From contig OZ244919.1 of assembly GCA_965221845.1 (NCBI GenBank), forward strand, positions 2,170,001 to 2,234,000: a stretch of 64,000 nucleotides of DNA, given 5' to 3'. Positions 37,374 through 46,342 of the stretch are shown one piece after another. The notes beneath the pieces were generated by a model. It searched no databases, had not been told where the DNA came from, and saw only the letters and a program-made list of their open reading frames with translations. The DNA is from JAJEFO01 sp965221845 (GTDB lineage: Bacteria; Pseudomonadota; Alphaproteobacteria; Rhodobacterales; Rhodobacteraceae). Made by a program: the position numbers and the translations under genes. How positions within the stretch are numbered: the stretch's first letter is position 1; each line of letters starts with the position of its first letter.

Positions 37374-37618
37374 CGGGGCGTGCGCGCGTAACGCGCCTTC
37401 ACGGCAGGGCCCGGCTCCACGGGCGCGTCGAGCGCGGCGACGAAATCGTCCCAGGCCTCGCCGTCGAGGGCGATGACGGGGCGCTCGTTGAGGATCGCGA
37501 TCGCCGCCGCCTCGCTGGAGCGCAGCACGAACTCGGTGCGGCTGACGCCCCTGATCGCCGCCGCGCGGTCGATGACGGCGAGGCGCTCTCCGGACGTGTG
37601 CAGGTTCAGCTGGGGCAT
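37265..37618 (-). CDS. DUF1778 (TacA-like) antitoxin, extended C-terminus
   Basis: PQLNLHTSGERLAVIDRAA and GVSRTEFVLRSSEAAAI form the ribbon-helix-helix N-terminus; VIALDGEAWDDFVAALDAP is the usual neutralising tail. Family members stop near residue 90, but this frame reads on to 117 residues through the toxin start, so its end may also be shifted. Ribosome-binding GGAG precedes the ATG at 37618. Confidence 0.72.
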   Translation of the reverse strand: MPQLNLHTSGERLAVIDRAAAIRGVSRTEFVLRSSEAAAIAILNERPVIALDGEAWDDFVAALDAPVEPGPAVKARYARTPRWGRQARQNRSRPATTFRGSPPGSRSWMPGSGARQG

Positions 37619-37856
37619 GGCGGGCTCCTTCAGGCGGGTCGCATGGCGACGATTTCCGGTATAGCGATCGTGCAGAGGAACGGCAATCCACGACGGGTGC
37701 GCCGCTGGCGACAGGCAGGCAGGTTGCGGCGGGCATGGACCCAGTGCGCAAAGCCGCCGGCAGGCAAGGAGGCAGGCGACAGCGGTCCGGCGGTGCGGGG
37801 CCGCGGCGGTGACACGGGAGGTGGGCCGCCGGATCGGGCGGTTCAGGCGGCTTCCG

Positions 37857-38120
37857 TCAGACGGGCAGGCCGATCAGGATGCCGAGGAATGCGAAGCCGG
37901 CCGCGAGTACGGCGACAGTCAGGACGATCTGCGCAATGCCGAACCCGACGGTCCAGCGCTGGTTGTCCTTGTCGCGCTTCGCCGCGTCCTCCCGGTGCGC
38001 GGCCATGTCGGCCCGCAGCCGGTCAAGCGCACTTTCGTATTCGGCATGCCTGGTCTCCATGCGTTCCTCCAGAACGGCGATGCGCTCCGAGAGCGGTTGG
38101 TTGTCCGGCGCGTCGCCCAT
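37857..38120 (-). CDS. Small coiled-coil protein with one C-terminal membrane helix
   Basis: An 87-residue protein. Residues 10-50 form a charged helix with heptad-like spacing (RIAVLEERMETRHAEYESAL), and residues 60-85 are hydrophobic (IVLTVAVLAAGFAFLGILIG). Such hemolysin-XhlA-like or tail-anchored small proteins are common, but no specific family is certain. It stands alone between toxin-antitoxin remnants and IS630. Confidence 0.6.
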   Translation of the reverse strand: MGDAPDNQPLSERIAVLEERMETRHAEYESALDRLRADMAAHREDAAKRDKDNQRWTVGFGIAQIVLTVAVLAAGFAFLGILIGLPV

Positions 38121-38129
38121 GCCCCGAAC

Positions 38130-39418
38130 TAGTATCCCAGCCTCATTGAATTGCCGGGTATAGGGACTTCAGCCTGATCCGGGCGTCCTCGGTCCTGAAC
38201 CGCCAGTCGACGGGTTGCGCCGAGCCGTTGCGGTGCCGCTGCCATGCGGCGACCTCGCGCACCATCGTCCCCCGGTCCGGGATCCGGCGGTCGAGGCACT
38301 GCCGGGAGAGGACGTTGATCTCGATCTCGGCCATGTTGAGCCAGGAGCCGTGCTTCGGCGTATGGTGGACCTCGAAACGGTCGGCAAGGCGCGACGCCTC
38401 CGCCGGCTCGAAGGCCTCGTAGAGCGTCGACAGCCTGTGGGTGTTGAGGTTGTCCATCACGAGCACGATCCTCCTGCCGGGGAAGTGGACGTCGGCGAGG
38501 TCCTTCAGCACCCCGGCGAAGTCCCGCTTCGTGCGGCGGTCGGTGACCTCCACATGGCGCCAGGCGTCCAGTGGGGCGTAGACCATGAACAGGTTGGCCG
38601 TTCCGTTGCGCTCGTACTCGAAGTCGTATGCCGCCGGCCGCCCGGGGCGGGTCGGCAGCGGCGTCCGCGTCTCCTTCGTCTGCTGCTTCGACGTCTCGTC
38701 GAGGCATACCAGGACGGTGTCGTCGTCGAAGTCGCGGGCGTAGGTCTTCAGCACGTCCTCCATGGCGGCGACGAATTCGGCGTTCGCCTTCGGCGGGATG
38801 CACCAGCATTCCTTAAGCCAGGGCTTGATGCCGTTTTTTCTGGCGCCTGCCGGACCGTCTCCCGGCCGATGCCGTCGACGACCTCCAGCTCCACCAGCCG
38901 GTCGGCCAGCAGCTTCAGGGTCCATCGCGCCTGCCCCTCGGGAGGCTCCGAGCAGGCCAGCATCGCCAGCGTCGCCTGGCCCTCCCCGTCGAGCCGGGGC
39001 CTCCTGCGGTTCTCCTGGACCTTGCGGTCAAGGGCCGCGTCAAGGCCCTCCATGACGCACTGCCTGCGCGTCCGCTCCGCCGTCGCCACGCTGACCTCAA
39101 GCGCGTCCGCGATCCGCGCGTCGGTCCAGCCGCCGTTCGGACGGCCCTCGTCGGCCAGCAGCAGGACATGCGCCCGCCTGCGCCGTTCCTTCGAACCCCC
39201 GCCGCCGTCGACGATGTCCTTCAGCCGCGTGCGCTCGTGCGCCTCGAGCCGCACCCTGTAGATCTTCCTGCCTGCCTGTTCCATCCCTGTTCCGCCCCTG
39301 ATATGCCCCCTGACGCCACCCAGGGTGGCCGGAAGGTCTGTTGTCCAATGTTGCGGTCGGGAGCGTAACCCGTCCCGGGCAGGGATGGAACCGGCAATTC
39401 AATGAGGCTGGGATACTA
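38130..39418 (-). mobile_element. IS630-family element
   Basis: Perfect inverted ends (GTATCCCAGCCTCATTGAAT and complement, over 24 bp) with TA duplicated at 38130-38131 and 39417-39418, the TA target typical of IS630/Tc1. It carries two overlapping transposase frames on the minus strand and has cut a HEPN-like gene on its right. Confidence 0.9.
38143..39284 (-). CDS. IS630-family transposase in two frames (possible -1 frameshifting)
   Basis: Frame 1 (39284-38748) has the helix-turn-helix half: GGWTDARIADALEVSVATAE and RWTLKLLADRLVELEVV. Frame 2 has the DDE half: VLVCLDETSKQQTKE, IVLVMDNLNTHRLST and HHTPKHGSWLNMAEIEINVL. The registers join by a -1 shift at a run of six A's (codons GAA AAA ACG) near 38840. 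The tail PAIQ is encoded within the inverted repeat. Programmed slippage is plausible for this family; otherwise the gene is broken. Confidence 0.82.
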
Positions 39419-39721
39419 GGCTCCTGTCCGCGTCCCGTCAAGCCCCGTCAGCAATTCCGGCCAGCGCGACCGCATGGCAACAAGTGGCTTTCCACGGGGG
39501 AAGTCATTGAAAACATGATGAAAGGCGCGCGCAAGGCTGTCACGCAGGGGGCCGTGAACATTGCCCGCCAGCATGAGCTTCGTCGCTTCGTCGACCAGAA
39601 GGTGAAAGAGGGCGTAGCAGGACGCCGAAACCGAGCGGCGGAGGCTGGCCTGGGTCGGTTTCTTGGGTTCCTTGCGGGCGAAGAAACGGGCCTGCTTCAG
39701 CAGCTCCGCGTGCAGGCTCAT
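39416..39721 (-). pseudogene. HEPN-like protein, 3' end removed by IS630
   Basis: About 100 residues begin SLHAELLKQARFFARKEPKK and include RRSVSASCYALFHLLVDEAT, a helical pattern of HEPN-type proteins. The natural C-terminus is lost: the frame enters the IS630 target TA and stops at a TAG made by it. No partner gene is visible upstream. Family assignment is by look only. Confidence 0.55.
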
Positions 39722-39792
39722 GCCGAATGCTCGGCCTCGGAGGCACCGCGAAAGCGAACGTAGACGAGTGTCGCGGAATCGGCCTTCTCCGT

Positions 39793-39850
39793 GACAAGAC
39801 GGTGATTCCGTCGAAGCGGAGCCGTACGGTGCCGCGGGCGCATGACCGGG
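39793..39850 (+). mobile_element. IS5 fragment
   Basis: About 55 bases closely match the interior of IS5 copy 1 near 16335-16392 (coding for SRRSRTVPRAHDREV). No ends are present. Confidence 0.6.
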
Positions 39851-40013
39851 AGATGCCGTAACGGGGCGGCGAACCGGCCGACGTCGGTCGGGTCTGGCAG
39901 GTTGCCGGTCTGGTGTCGTTGTCCCTGCCAGGCAGGACATGTGCCGTCCTGCCTGGCGGAGGCGTTCCGGAGAGGAGGGCCGCAACCTGCAACGAAGGAA
40001 AGGACGACGACAA

Positions 40014-41043
40014 TGCGGATCCTTGTCGGAACGGACGTGTCGGCGGCAGGATCGTCGACGAGGCGAAGGTGCCGTCCGATCCCGGGTCGCCCGGCGGGCG
40101 CCCGGGCGGGCTGCCCGGCAGCGTCGCCGCGGCCGGTCCGGGACCGGACCCCTGTCGCAACGGCTCGCAAGGGGCCGGGCGAGGCCGGCTGCGAGACCGT
40201 GCTGACGGGACGAGGCGCGTGAAGGCTTCGCCGAGGCGGCCCCGGTCAGGACGGACCGGCGGGACGCCGAGGGCATCGCGCAGCCGCTGCAGACGGGCCG
40301 GTTCCAGCCCGTTCACGAGCCGGGTCGGTCGCGTCCCGGGAGAGGCGGGCCCTGCCGGCCTCGCGCAGCGCGCCGGTGGAAGGCCTGGCGCGGCTCGAGC
40401 TCTCCGTGCGCGGCATCCTCCGCGACTTCGGCCTGAAGCCCGGCCGTGTCTCGAAGGGCCGCCGGGAGGAGCGGGTGCGGGAACCGGCCGCGGACAACGC
40501 GATGCTGTCGGACGTCGTCGCGCCGATCCTGCGGCTGCGCGCGGAGATGCGCAACGAGCCGGCCGCGACGACGAAGAGGGTCCGGACGCTCGCGCGGGCG
40601 GACGACGCCTGCCGGCTGCTGACGGCGATGCCCGGCGCGGGGCCGGTCACGGCCTTCGTCGCCGCGGCCGCCGGCCCGTCCCGGTTCCGGAGGGCGCGGG
40701 ACGTCGGCGCCCGGGCGGTCACGGCGCCGACGCGGAGCCGGTCGGGGGAGCGGGACGTCTCCGGCGGGATCACGAGGGCCGGCGACGCCGCGCCGCGCAC
40801 GGCGCCCTTCCAGGCCGCCACGGCGATGCCGCGCCACGGCGGGAAAGGGAACCGGCCGGGTCCCGGGCGCTGCGCGCCGCGGGGAGGCGTGGCAGGAAGT
40901 GCGCCACGACCGCGCCGGCCCGGCGCATGGGCGTGGCGCTTCTCCGGACGTGGCGTGACGGAACGGAGTTCCGCTTCGCCCGCGCGCCGGCGGCGGCGCC
41001 CGGCCCGGCATGGGCATGGCCGCACCGGAACTGCAGCCCGTGA
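40014..41043 (+). pseudogene. IS110-family transposase of a third subgroup, decayed
   Basis: The start RILVGTDVSAAG shifts within 15 codons to GGRIVDEAKVPSDPG. A later frame from 40376 reads LARLELSVRGILRDFGLKPG, AMPGAGPVTAFVAAAAG and SGERDVSGGITRAGDAA, matching the central and C-terminal parts of IS110 transposases. The end FSGRGVTERSSASPARR-type sequence is again shifted. At least four indels; long dead or very poorly read. Confidence 0.72.
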
Positions 41044-41045
41044 CC

Positions 41046-41255
41046 CCCCGTTCCACTCTGAAGTGCAACACCTGATGTAGCGTTCCTGGTCGTTCGAAGA
41101 CGCACGATGTTGCGAATCGGTCAGGCGGCGACGACAGTCCCTTTCGTTGCCCCCGTTCCACTCTGAAGTGCAACACCTGATGCAGTGTTCCTGGTCGTTC
41201 GATGACACATGATGTTGCGAACCGGCCAGGCGGCGATGACAGTCCCTGTGATGAA
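41046..41255. repeat. Tandem 105-bp duplication of an IS30 left end
   Basis: Two head-to-tail units (41046-41150 and 41151-41255) share about 90 percent of positions by eye. Each begins CCCCGTTCCACTCTGAAGTG, the complement of the IS30 right end at 43774-43800. Confidence 0.8.
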
Positions 41256-41564
41256 GCAAGGAGACCGTCATGCCCGAGGGCCATCGCCACCGGCCTCATG
41301 CGGAACGCCGCCGGATCCACGCCCCGGGAAAGCGGGCTTTCCGGCCCGGCGATCGCCCGCCGGGCCGGCCGCGACCGCACGACGGTCTGGCGGGAGGTGC
41401 GGCGCAACGCCGGCAGGCGCGGCTGCCGCCACAAGCAGGCCCGGCGCAAGTCGGACAGGCGCCGCAGCGCGGCCTCGCATGTTCAGCGAACCGGCAATGA
41501 CCAAGGAGGTGGCTGTGGAAAAGTCGGGGGCGGATTCCTGTGGAAAGGCCGTTCCTTGCCTCCC

Positions 41565-41775
41565 GGCGCCCTCCCGGTCGATGCCGGGTCCGGGACCCCC
41601 TCCGCCCGGCCGGGCGGAGGGGGTGCGGGGCCTGGCCCCGCAGGACGGGCCGGACCGGAGCGGCCCTGGATCGCGCGAGCGGATCCGTCGACGAGCGTGG
41701 TCGGCCCGCCCTCCCGTTGGCCTCCCGGGTCCCGATGGACGCCGGGTCCAGGAACCGGACCGTCGCGAGGACAGG
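41565..41775 (+). ncRNA. Candidate IS110 bridge RNA, copy B
   Basis: The 12-bp stem pairs 41595-41606 with 41613-41624, and a following 7-bp stem is identical to that of copy A. Left-arm positions 4 and 7 differ from copy A (C for G, T for G), and the facing bases differ to match (G for C, A for C). Two independent compensating changes support a conserved RNA structure. The extent of the RNA is a guess. Confidence 0.5.
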
Positions 41776-41785
41776 AGCGGGAGAC

Positions 41786-42727
41786 ATGACCACCGCAGCT
41801 GCGGGAATCGACGTGAGCAGGAAGTCGCCGGACATCCGCCCGGGCGGGCGGGATCACGCCGCCACCAACGACACGGACGGGTTCCGCAAGGTCGCCCGCC
41901 TCCCGGGGAAGGGAATGCGGAGCGGGTCGTCCCGGAGGCCACGGGACGGATGCACCGGGCCCTCCTGCAGTCGCTGCATGACAGGGGCTTCAAGGTCGTC
42001 GTGGCGACCCGCGCCAGTCCCGGGACCTCCCCAGGGCCGGCGGCGAGCTGGCGAAGACCGACAGGGCCGGCGCGCGCGTGCCGGCCGCCCTGCGCGCCGC
42101 GTTCCCGGACATGGCGCCCACCGCGCCGGCCGACGTCACCGTCGACAGGCTCCGCGACATGCTCGTGCTGCGGGAGGCCCTCGTCGACCGGCGCGCGGAA
42201 CTGAAGGCGGTCCCGGGCGAGGTCGGAGAGCCGGACGCGGACGGCCCCGTCCGGAGGGTGCTGGAGGAACCGGACGGCGCCGTCGCCGCGTCCGGCCGGC
42301 GGATCGAGGAACTTGTCAAGGGCTCGGAGGGCCTGGCGGAGAGCTGCGGCATCCGGCCCCGGTGCCGGGCATCGGCCCGGTCACGGCCGCGTCCCCGGTC
42401 GCCCGGGCGGGCGGGCCGGGCGCGATCGGCAACCGCCGGGCCGCCGCCCCGGTCGGCGTCGCCCCCTTCGCCCGCGACGGCGGCACCCTCAGGGGCGGGC
42501 GCCACATGACCGGCGGGCGGCGGCGTCCGGGGGACGTCCTGTACATGGCGGCGATGGCGGCCTGCATGTCCGGTCCCGACATGATGGAGATGCACGGCCG
42601 GCTCCGGGAAAGGGGCAGGCACCACAAGGTCGCGGTGACCGCGGTCATGCGGAAGCTCGTCGCCGCCGCGAATGCGCTGCTCCGCGACCGGCGCACCTGG
42701 GAGGACAGGTCGGCGGCCGCCGCCTGA
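41786..42727 (+). pseudogene. IS110-family transposase, copy B, frameshifted
   Basis: TTAAAGIDVSRKSPDIRPGG opens the gene with the DEDD catalytic Asp. LRDMLVLREALVDRRAELKA lies in a second frame and the end VAVTAVMRKLVAAANALLRD returns to the first. At least two indels are needed. It is better preserved than copy A. Confidence 0.78.
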
Positions 42728-43991
42728 CGCCCGGACGGGCCGCGCCCCCCGGCGGCCCGCCGGGGCCCGAAGGGAACCAGCCGTCCGGCCGCGCCCTTGC
42801 GGCCGGGCCGCCTGCCCCTGCCCGGACGGCCGCCGGAATGTGGACAGGCTGTGGAAATCCCCGGTCCCGGCCCCCGGAAAAGGCCGGATCCGGGCTTGAC
42901 CCAGGACATGGATGCTCGTCGGTGGCGCGCAAGATGACGCCGGAGCCGTGGCGCATGGCGGAGGAGCGGCTGGCCGAGGGCCGGGCCCGGAGCAGGTCGC
43001 CGGGCGCCTCCGCAAGGAGGGCGCGCCGATGGCGGGCCGGCAGTGGACCTGCGAGCGCATCCGCGCCGACCGGAAGGCCGGCGGCGGTCTCTGGCGGCAT
43101 CTCCGCCGCCGCGGCAGGAAGCCGAACCGGAAGGGCGGCCGCCATTCCGGCCGCGGCCGCATCCCGGGCCGGGCGGACATCTCCGAGCGCCCGGACGTCG
43201 TGGAGGCGAAGGAACGGGTCGGCGACCGGGAGGCCGACACGAATCAACGGCAAGGGCACCGGCGGCGCGCTTGTCTCCCTGGTGGACAGGGCGTCCAGGC
43301 ACACGCTGCTCGAAAGGGTCGGGAGGAAGACGGCGGACGCGGTCGGCTCGGCCATGACCGGCATGCCGGGCTCCCTCCCCGTGCACACGGTCACCTCGGA
43401 CAACGGCAAGGAGTTCGCGGGCCACGCCAGGGTGGCCGAGGCGCTGGGCGCGGGGTTCTTCTTCGCGCGGCATTGCCACTCCCGGGAGCGCGGCACGGAC
43501 GAGCACGTGAACGGGCAGGTCGCGGGAACGGTTCCCGAAGGGCGCGGACTTCCGCAAGGCGCAGCCGCCCTGAGGGGGCTTCCGGGGCCGCCGGGGGGGG
43601 GGCTCCGAGGGGAGATGCGCGCCGTCCGCGGCCCGCCGTCCTCCGGTCGGGCCAATCCCTCCCTGCGTCCGGCGGGCCGCGGACGGCGCCCGGCGGGGCT
43701 TGCACCGCCCCGGAAGACTGGCTACGCCTCCGGTGAAGGGACCGCCGCCGCTCGGGCTTCGCCCCTCGCTGGCTGATGTTGCACTTCAGAGTGGAAACGG
43801 CGTTTAGTAAAGGATTGAGGGTAACATGAAGAACGACGAGCACTTTGAGCCGGCACATTCGCGACCGGCTTGCGGAACATGGGTTTGGGGACATCGGCGA
43901 CATGAGAGACCTTGGCAAAGGTTGCAAGCGAACAGCGCTTGAACTACGCCAGTGACATGAGAGCCATGGCGCGAAGATTCCCGGGTCCCCG

Positions 43992-44432
43992 ATGACCGAG
44001 GAAAAAAGCGAGGCCGCGGCCTTCGGCATCTACAAGATTCATGCTGAACTCGCGGAACAAGCAGCTGCCGCGAGAGAGGGCTTGAACAAGCTCTACTCGG
44101 GAATGGTCACGGCGATCATAGCGGGTTCCGTGCTAATTCATCGTGTAGTCCCGGAGTCGGACACAGTGTGGGTGCTGCCCGTTCTTGGAGTTGCTATATC
44201 CCTGTCATGGATGATGTCTCTGCATTCCGCGACGGGACGGATGGCTGCCAAGCACGCGGTTCTGCTGGAATTGGAATCTAATCTACCGTTTGACTTCTTG
44301 AAGCGAGAAAACGATGAGTTCAATAAGCTTCGTGTCATTAGGAGGAAGTGGTCTGGATTGTGGATGCCAGGGACGTTTCTAGCTATATCCGTCGCATGGC
44401 TTATCACGATTATGATTGGTACCGTATGCTGA
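43992..44432 (+). CDS. Small membrane protein (RipA/SLATT-like)
   Basis: A 146-residue protein with a cytoplasmic helical N-terminus (YKIHAELAEQAAAAREGLNK) and three likely membrane segments: MVTAIIAGSVLIHRVV near residues 38-53, VWVLPVLGVAISLSWMM near 59-75, and LWMPGTFLAISVAWLITIMI near 122-141. It resembles the small oligomeric membrane proteins (RipA-like, SLATT-like) that act as pore-forming effectors next to nucleotide-signal genes. The TIR gene follows after 74 bp. Composition is much AT-richer than the surroundings, a sign of recent transfer. The 190 bp before it hold a short decayed frame (RDRLAEHGFGDIGDMRDLGK) that I cannot assign. Confidence 0.75.
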   Translation: MTEEKSEAAAFGIYKIHAELAEQAAAAREGLNKLYSGMVTAIIAGSVLIHRVVPESDTVWVLPVLGVAISLSWMMSLHSATGRMAAKHAVLLELESNLPFDFLKRENDEFNKLRVIRRKWSGLWMPGTFLAISVAWLITIMIGTVC

Positions 44433-44506
44433 TGCTCTCAGTGTATATGGGGAGTGACATGCGAGCGTTAACACCAACGCCGACATGACCAGATGAGGCG
44501 CTCAAG

Positions 44507-44977
44507 ATGATAAAGAACGTGTTCGTCAGCCACATACATCTGGATGACGCTGGTCTTCCCGATTTGATGAATCTTCTCAGAAAGCACGGAATGGAATCTC
44601 GAAACTACTCGATTACTTCCGACAAGGAGAACAATGCAAAATCTCCTGACTACATCAAGAACAAAATCCTCGCTCCACGCATCGACGCATGTAGTACACT
44701 TGTCGTCTACATTACCCAAGATACGAAGGACAGCGATTGGGTGAACTGGGAGATTGAGTATGCTTACAAGCATGGCAAGACAATCGTCGGAGTGTGGGAG
44801 CTAGGTTACAAGGGATGTGAAGTGCCTGAGGCCCTGGAGGAGTTTCACAATGCTATTGTAGGATGGAATGGCGAGAATATTGTGGACGCGATCAACGGAG
44901 ACATCGAAGGTCCATATGGCCCCGATGGTGCACCGGTGGTCAATCCGATCCCCATAACGCGACATCCGTGCAACTGA
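44507..44977 (+). CDS. ThsB-like TIR domain protein
   Basis: The 156-residue protein is almost entirely a TIR domain of the ThsB type: KNVFVSHIHLDDAGLPDLMN, STLVVYITQDTKDSDWVNWE and KTIVGVWELGYKGCEVPEAL. The Glu in NWEIEY is the expected NADase catalytic residue. In Thoeris, such proteins convert NAD into a signal that triggers a partner effector. Here no ThsA is adjacent; the upstream membrane protein is the natural candidate effector (inference). It is separated by 4 bases from the Nmad2 gene. Confidence 0.87.
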   Translation: MIKNVFVSHIHLDDAGLPDLMNLLRKHGMESRNYSITSDKENNAKSPDYIKNKILAPRIDACSTLVVYITQDTKDSDWVNWEIEYAYKHGKTIVGVWELGYKGCEVPEALEEFHNAIVGWNGENIVDAINGDIEGPYGPDGAPVVNPIPITRHPCN

Positions 44978-44981
44978 CCAG

Positions 44982-45608
44982 ATGCCACGCAGCCTGTTTT
45001 CTTATGTGGTTTTCTATGACAGCGGGTTCGCTCCGAATCCGTTTCACGGCTATTGTACGCTCGCTACTTGTAAACCGAGAATCCGCAAGCATGCCCAAGT
45101 CGGAGATTGGGTGGCTGGGACCGGAAGCAACGCGAGGGGCGTTCGGCGCGGAAGGCACTTGGTCTATGCCATGAGGGTCATCGAGATAATTTCTACAGCG
45201 GAGTACTGGAACGACCCCCGATTCGAAAAAAAGAAAGCAAATCTGTTCTACAACTGGGTTGCGGCATCGGGAGACAACATCTACGAGCCGCTTGGTCAAG
45301 GCTGCTGGCGTCAACTCAGTTCCTATCACAGTCACGAGGACGGCTCCCGCCGGGACGATCATGTTGGGCGAGACACTGGCGTGCAACGGATTCTCGTGAG
45401 TGACGAATTTGTCTATTTTGGAGCGGAAGGTCCGCAACTACCAACCCGGTTTCATGATGGAGGCAATGCGCAGATGCTCTGCTCGGGCAGAAACTATAGG
45501 CGAGTGCGAAGCGAGCCCGAAATTGCAGCGTTTGAGAACTGGATCACGTCTCTGGCCAAAACAGGTTTCCAAGGGAAGCCGTGGGATTGGGTAAAGAGAC
45601 GGGGATGA
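44982..45608 (+). CDS. Nmad2-domain protein (nucleotide-modification associated)
   Basis: The 208-residue protein matches the pattern I know as Nmad2: FSYVVFYDSGFAPNPFHGYC, CTLATCKPRIRKHAQVGDWV and GRHLVYAMRVIEIISTAEYW, then YWNDPRF. Nmad families were predicted by genome context to take part in DNA or nucleotide modification; no activity is established. It directly follows the TIR gene and shares its AT-rich composition, so the three genes probably moved together. A DNA-sensing or modified-base role is possible but inferred. Confidence 0.75.
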   Translation: MPRSLFSYVVFYDSGFAPNPFHGYCTLATCKPRIRKHAQVGDWVAGTGSNARGVRRGRHLVYAMRVIEIISTAEYWNDPRFEKKKANLFYNWVAASGDNIYEPLGQGCWRQLSSYHSHEDGSRRDDHVGRDTGVQRILVSDEFVYFGAEGPQLPTRFHDGGNAQMLCSGRNYRRVRSEPEIAAFENWITSLAKTGFQGKPWDWVKRRG

Positions 45609-45622
45609 ACTCTGCGATGCTT

Positions 45623-45913
45623 TTATAGCCTTGACTGTGCCTTCACCAAGTCCTGCTGACCGGCGGACAGAGCAGATGGCCGTCCCGGAGGCTTTTTGGC
45701 CGCATTGGTTCTTGCGAGGCAGGACTGGGTGCGTTCCAGAACAGGGTCGCGTCCGAACCGGGCGACGGCGTTGAAGACGTTCAGGGTCTTCTTGCGTGCG
45801 GATCTGGGCAGGTCCACGGCTCGCAGGGCAAGGAATTTGACGGCTGCGAACACGCCCGCCTGGCACACGCTGGCCGTGTCGCCCCGCACTTCAGGGACTT
45901 GTCTCTGCGTCAT
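45623..45913 (-). pseudogene. Serine recombinase (resolvase/invertase) fragment
   Basis: NVFNAVARFGRDPVLERTQS and CLARTNAAKKPPGRPSALSA match the end of the catalytic domain and the hinge before the DNA-binding domain of small serine recombinases. The N-terminal catalytic Ser region is absent and the helix-turn-helix is missing. It marks the right border of the AT-rich trio. Confidence 0.6.
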
Positions 45914-46000
45914 GGGGAATTCTTCCAAAACGGGCGGCGGGAGTTTTTGCCGACTCTCAACCCGTTGAGGGGATCTGGCACCAAGACTATCCCACGCTCC

Positions 46001-46341
46001 GGGTGTAGCCCAGATTAGTTGCTCATGCGGCGATGGCATGATTCGTCCGCCATTCGAGGAAGTCCGGCAGCCGGAGGTTCATGGCACAGCCCTTCAGCGC
46101 CAGCATGGCGTTGGCGCCCCTCTTCGACCAGCGCGTTCCCGATCGCTTCATCCGCAGCCCGAACTGCCGGCATCCGCCCTCGACGACGCCGCTCCCGACC
46201 TGGACGCCCCGTTCCCGGAACCCGTCGTACCGCACCCGGCCGAGGTTCCTCTCGAAGTACCGGCAGCAGGCCTCGACTTCCTCGTGCCGGTCCCTGAAGG
46301 GTGCCAGCTCGCCGCATGAGCAACTAATCTGGGCTACACCC
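46001..46341. mobile_element. ISKra4-derived 341-bp element with 33-bp perfect inverted ends
   Basis: Bases 46001-46033 and 46309-46341 are perfect reverse complements. Each contains the IS end GGGTGTAGCCCAGATTAG plus the last codons of the transposase gene, so the same end of the IS is present at both sides. The interior holds only the 3' part of an ISKra4 transposase. This is a MITE-like derivative. No clear target duplication is seen. Confidence 0.8.
46023..46320 (-). pseudogene. ISKra4 transposase C-terminal fragment
   Basis: The frame reads DRHEEVEACCRYFERNLGRV, VQVGSGVVEGGCRQFGLRMK and RGANAMLALKGCAMNLRLPD, ending AIAA within the inverted repeat. It is close to, but not identical with, the copy ending at 28984. 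Confidence 0.8.
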
Positions 46342-46342
46342 T

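Larger units (their letters stand above)
41473..42916 (+). mobile_element. IS110-family element, copy B, nested in IS30
   Basis: Aligned with copy A (24793-26237) over its whole length, with the same ends and gene order. It splits the IS30 transposase, so it is the younger insertion. Confidence 0.78.
41290..43776 (+). pseudogene. IS30-family transposase, interrupted and frameshifted
   Basis: The helix-turn-helix part SGLSGPAIARRAGRDRTTVW lies before the IS110 insertion. After it come RKMTPEPWRMAEERLAEG-like sequence and the DDE core: GTGGALVSLVDRASRHTLLE, PVHTVTSDNGKEFAGHARVA and RHCHSRERGTDEHVNGQVAG. A G10 tract at 43593-43602 lies in the last third and the C-terminus is out of frame. Not functional. 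Confidence 0.75.
41046..43800 (+). mobile_element. IS30-family element split by IS110 copy B
   Basis: The ends are CCGTTCCACTCTGAAGTGCA on the left and its near complement on the right at 43774-43800. The transposase begins before 41480 and resumes after 42916. A nested IS110 element fills the middle. It borders the defence island that follows. Confidence 0.75.
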
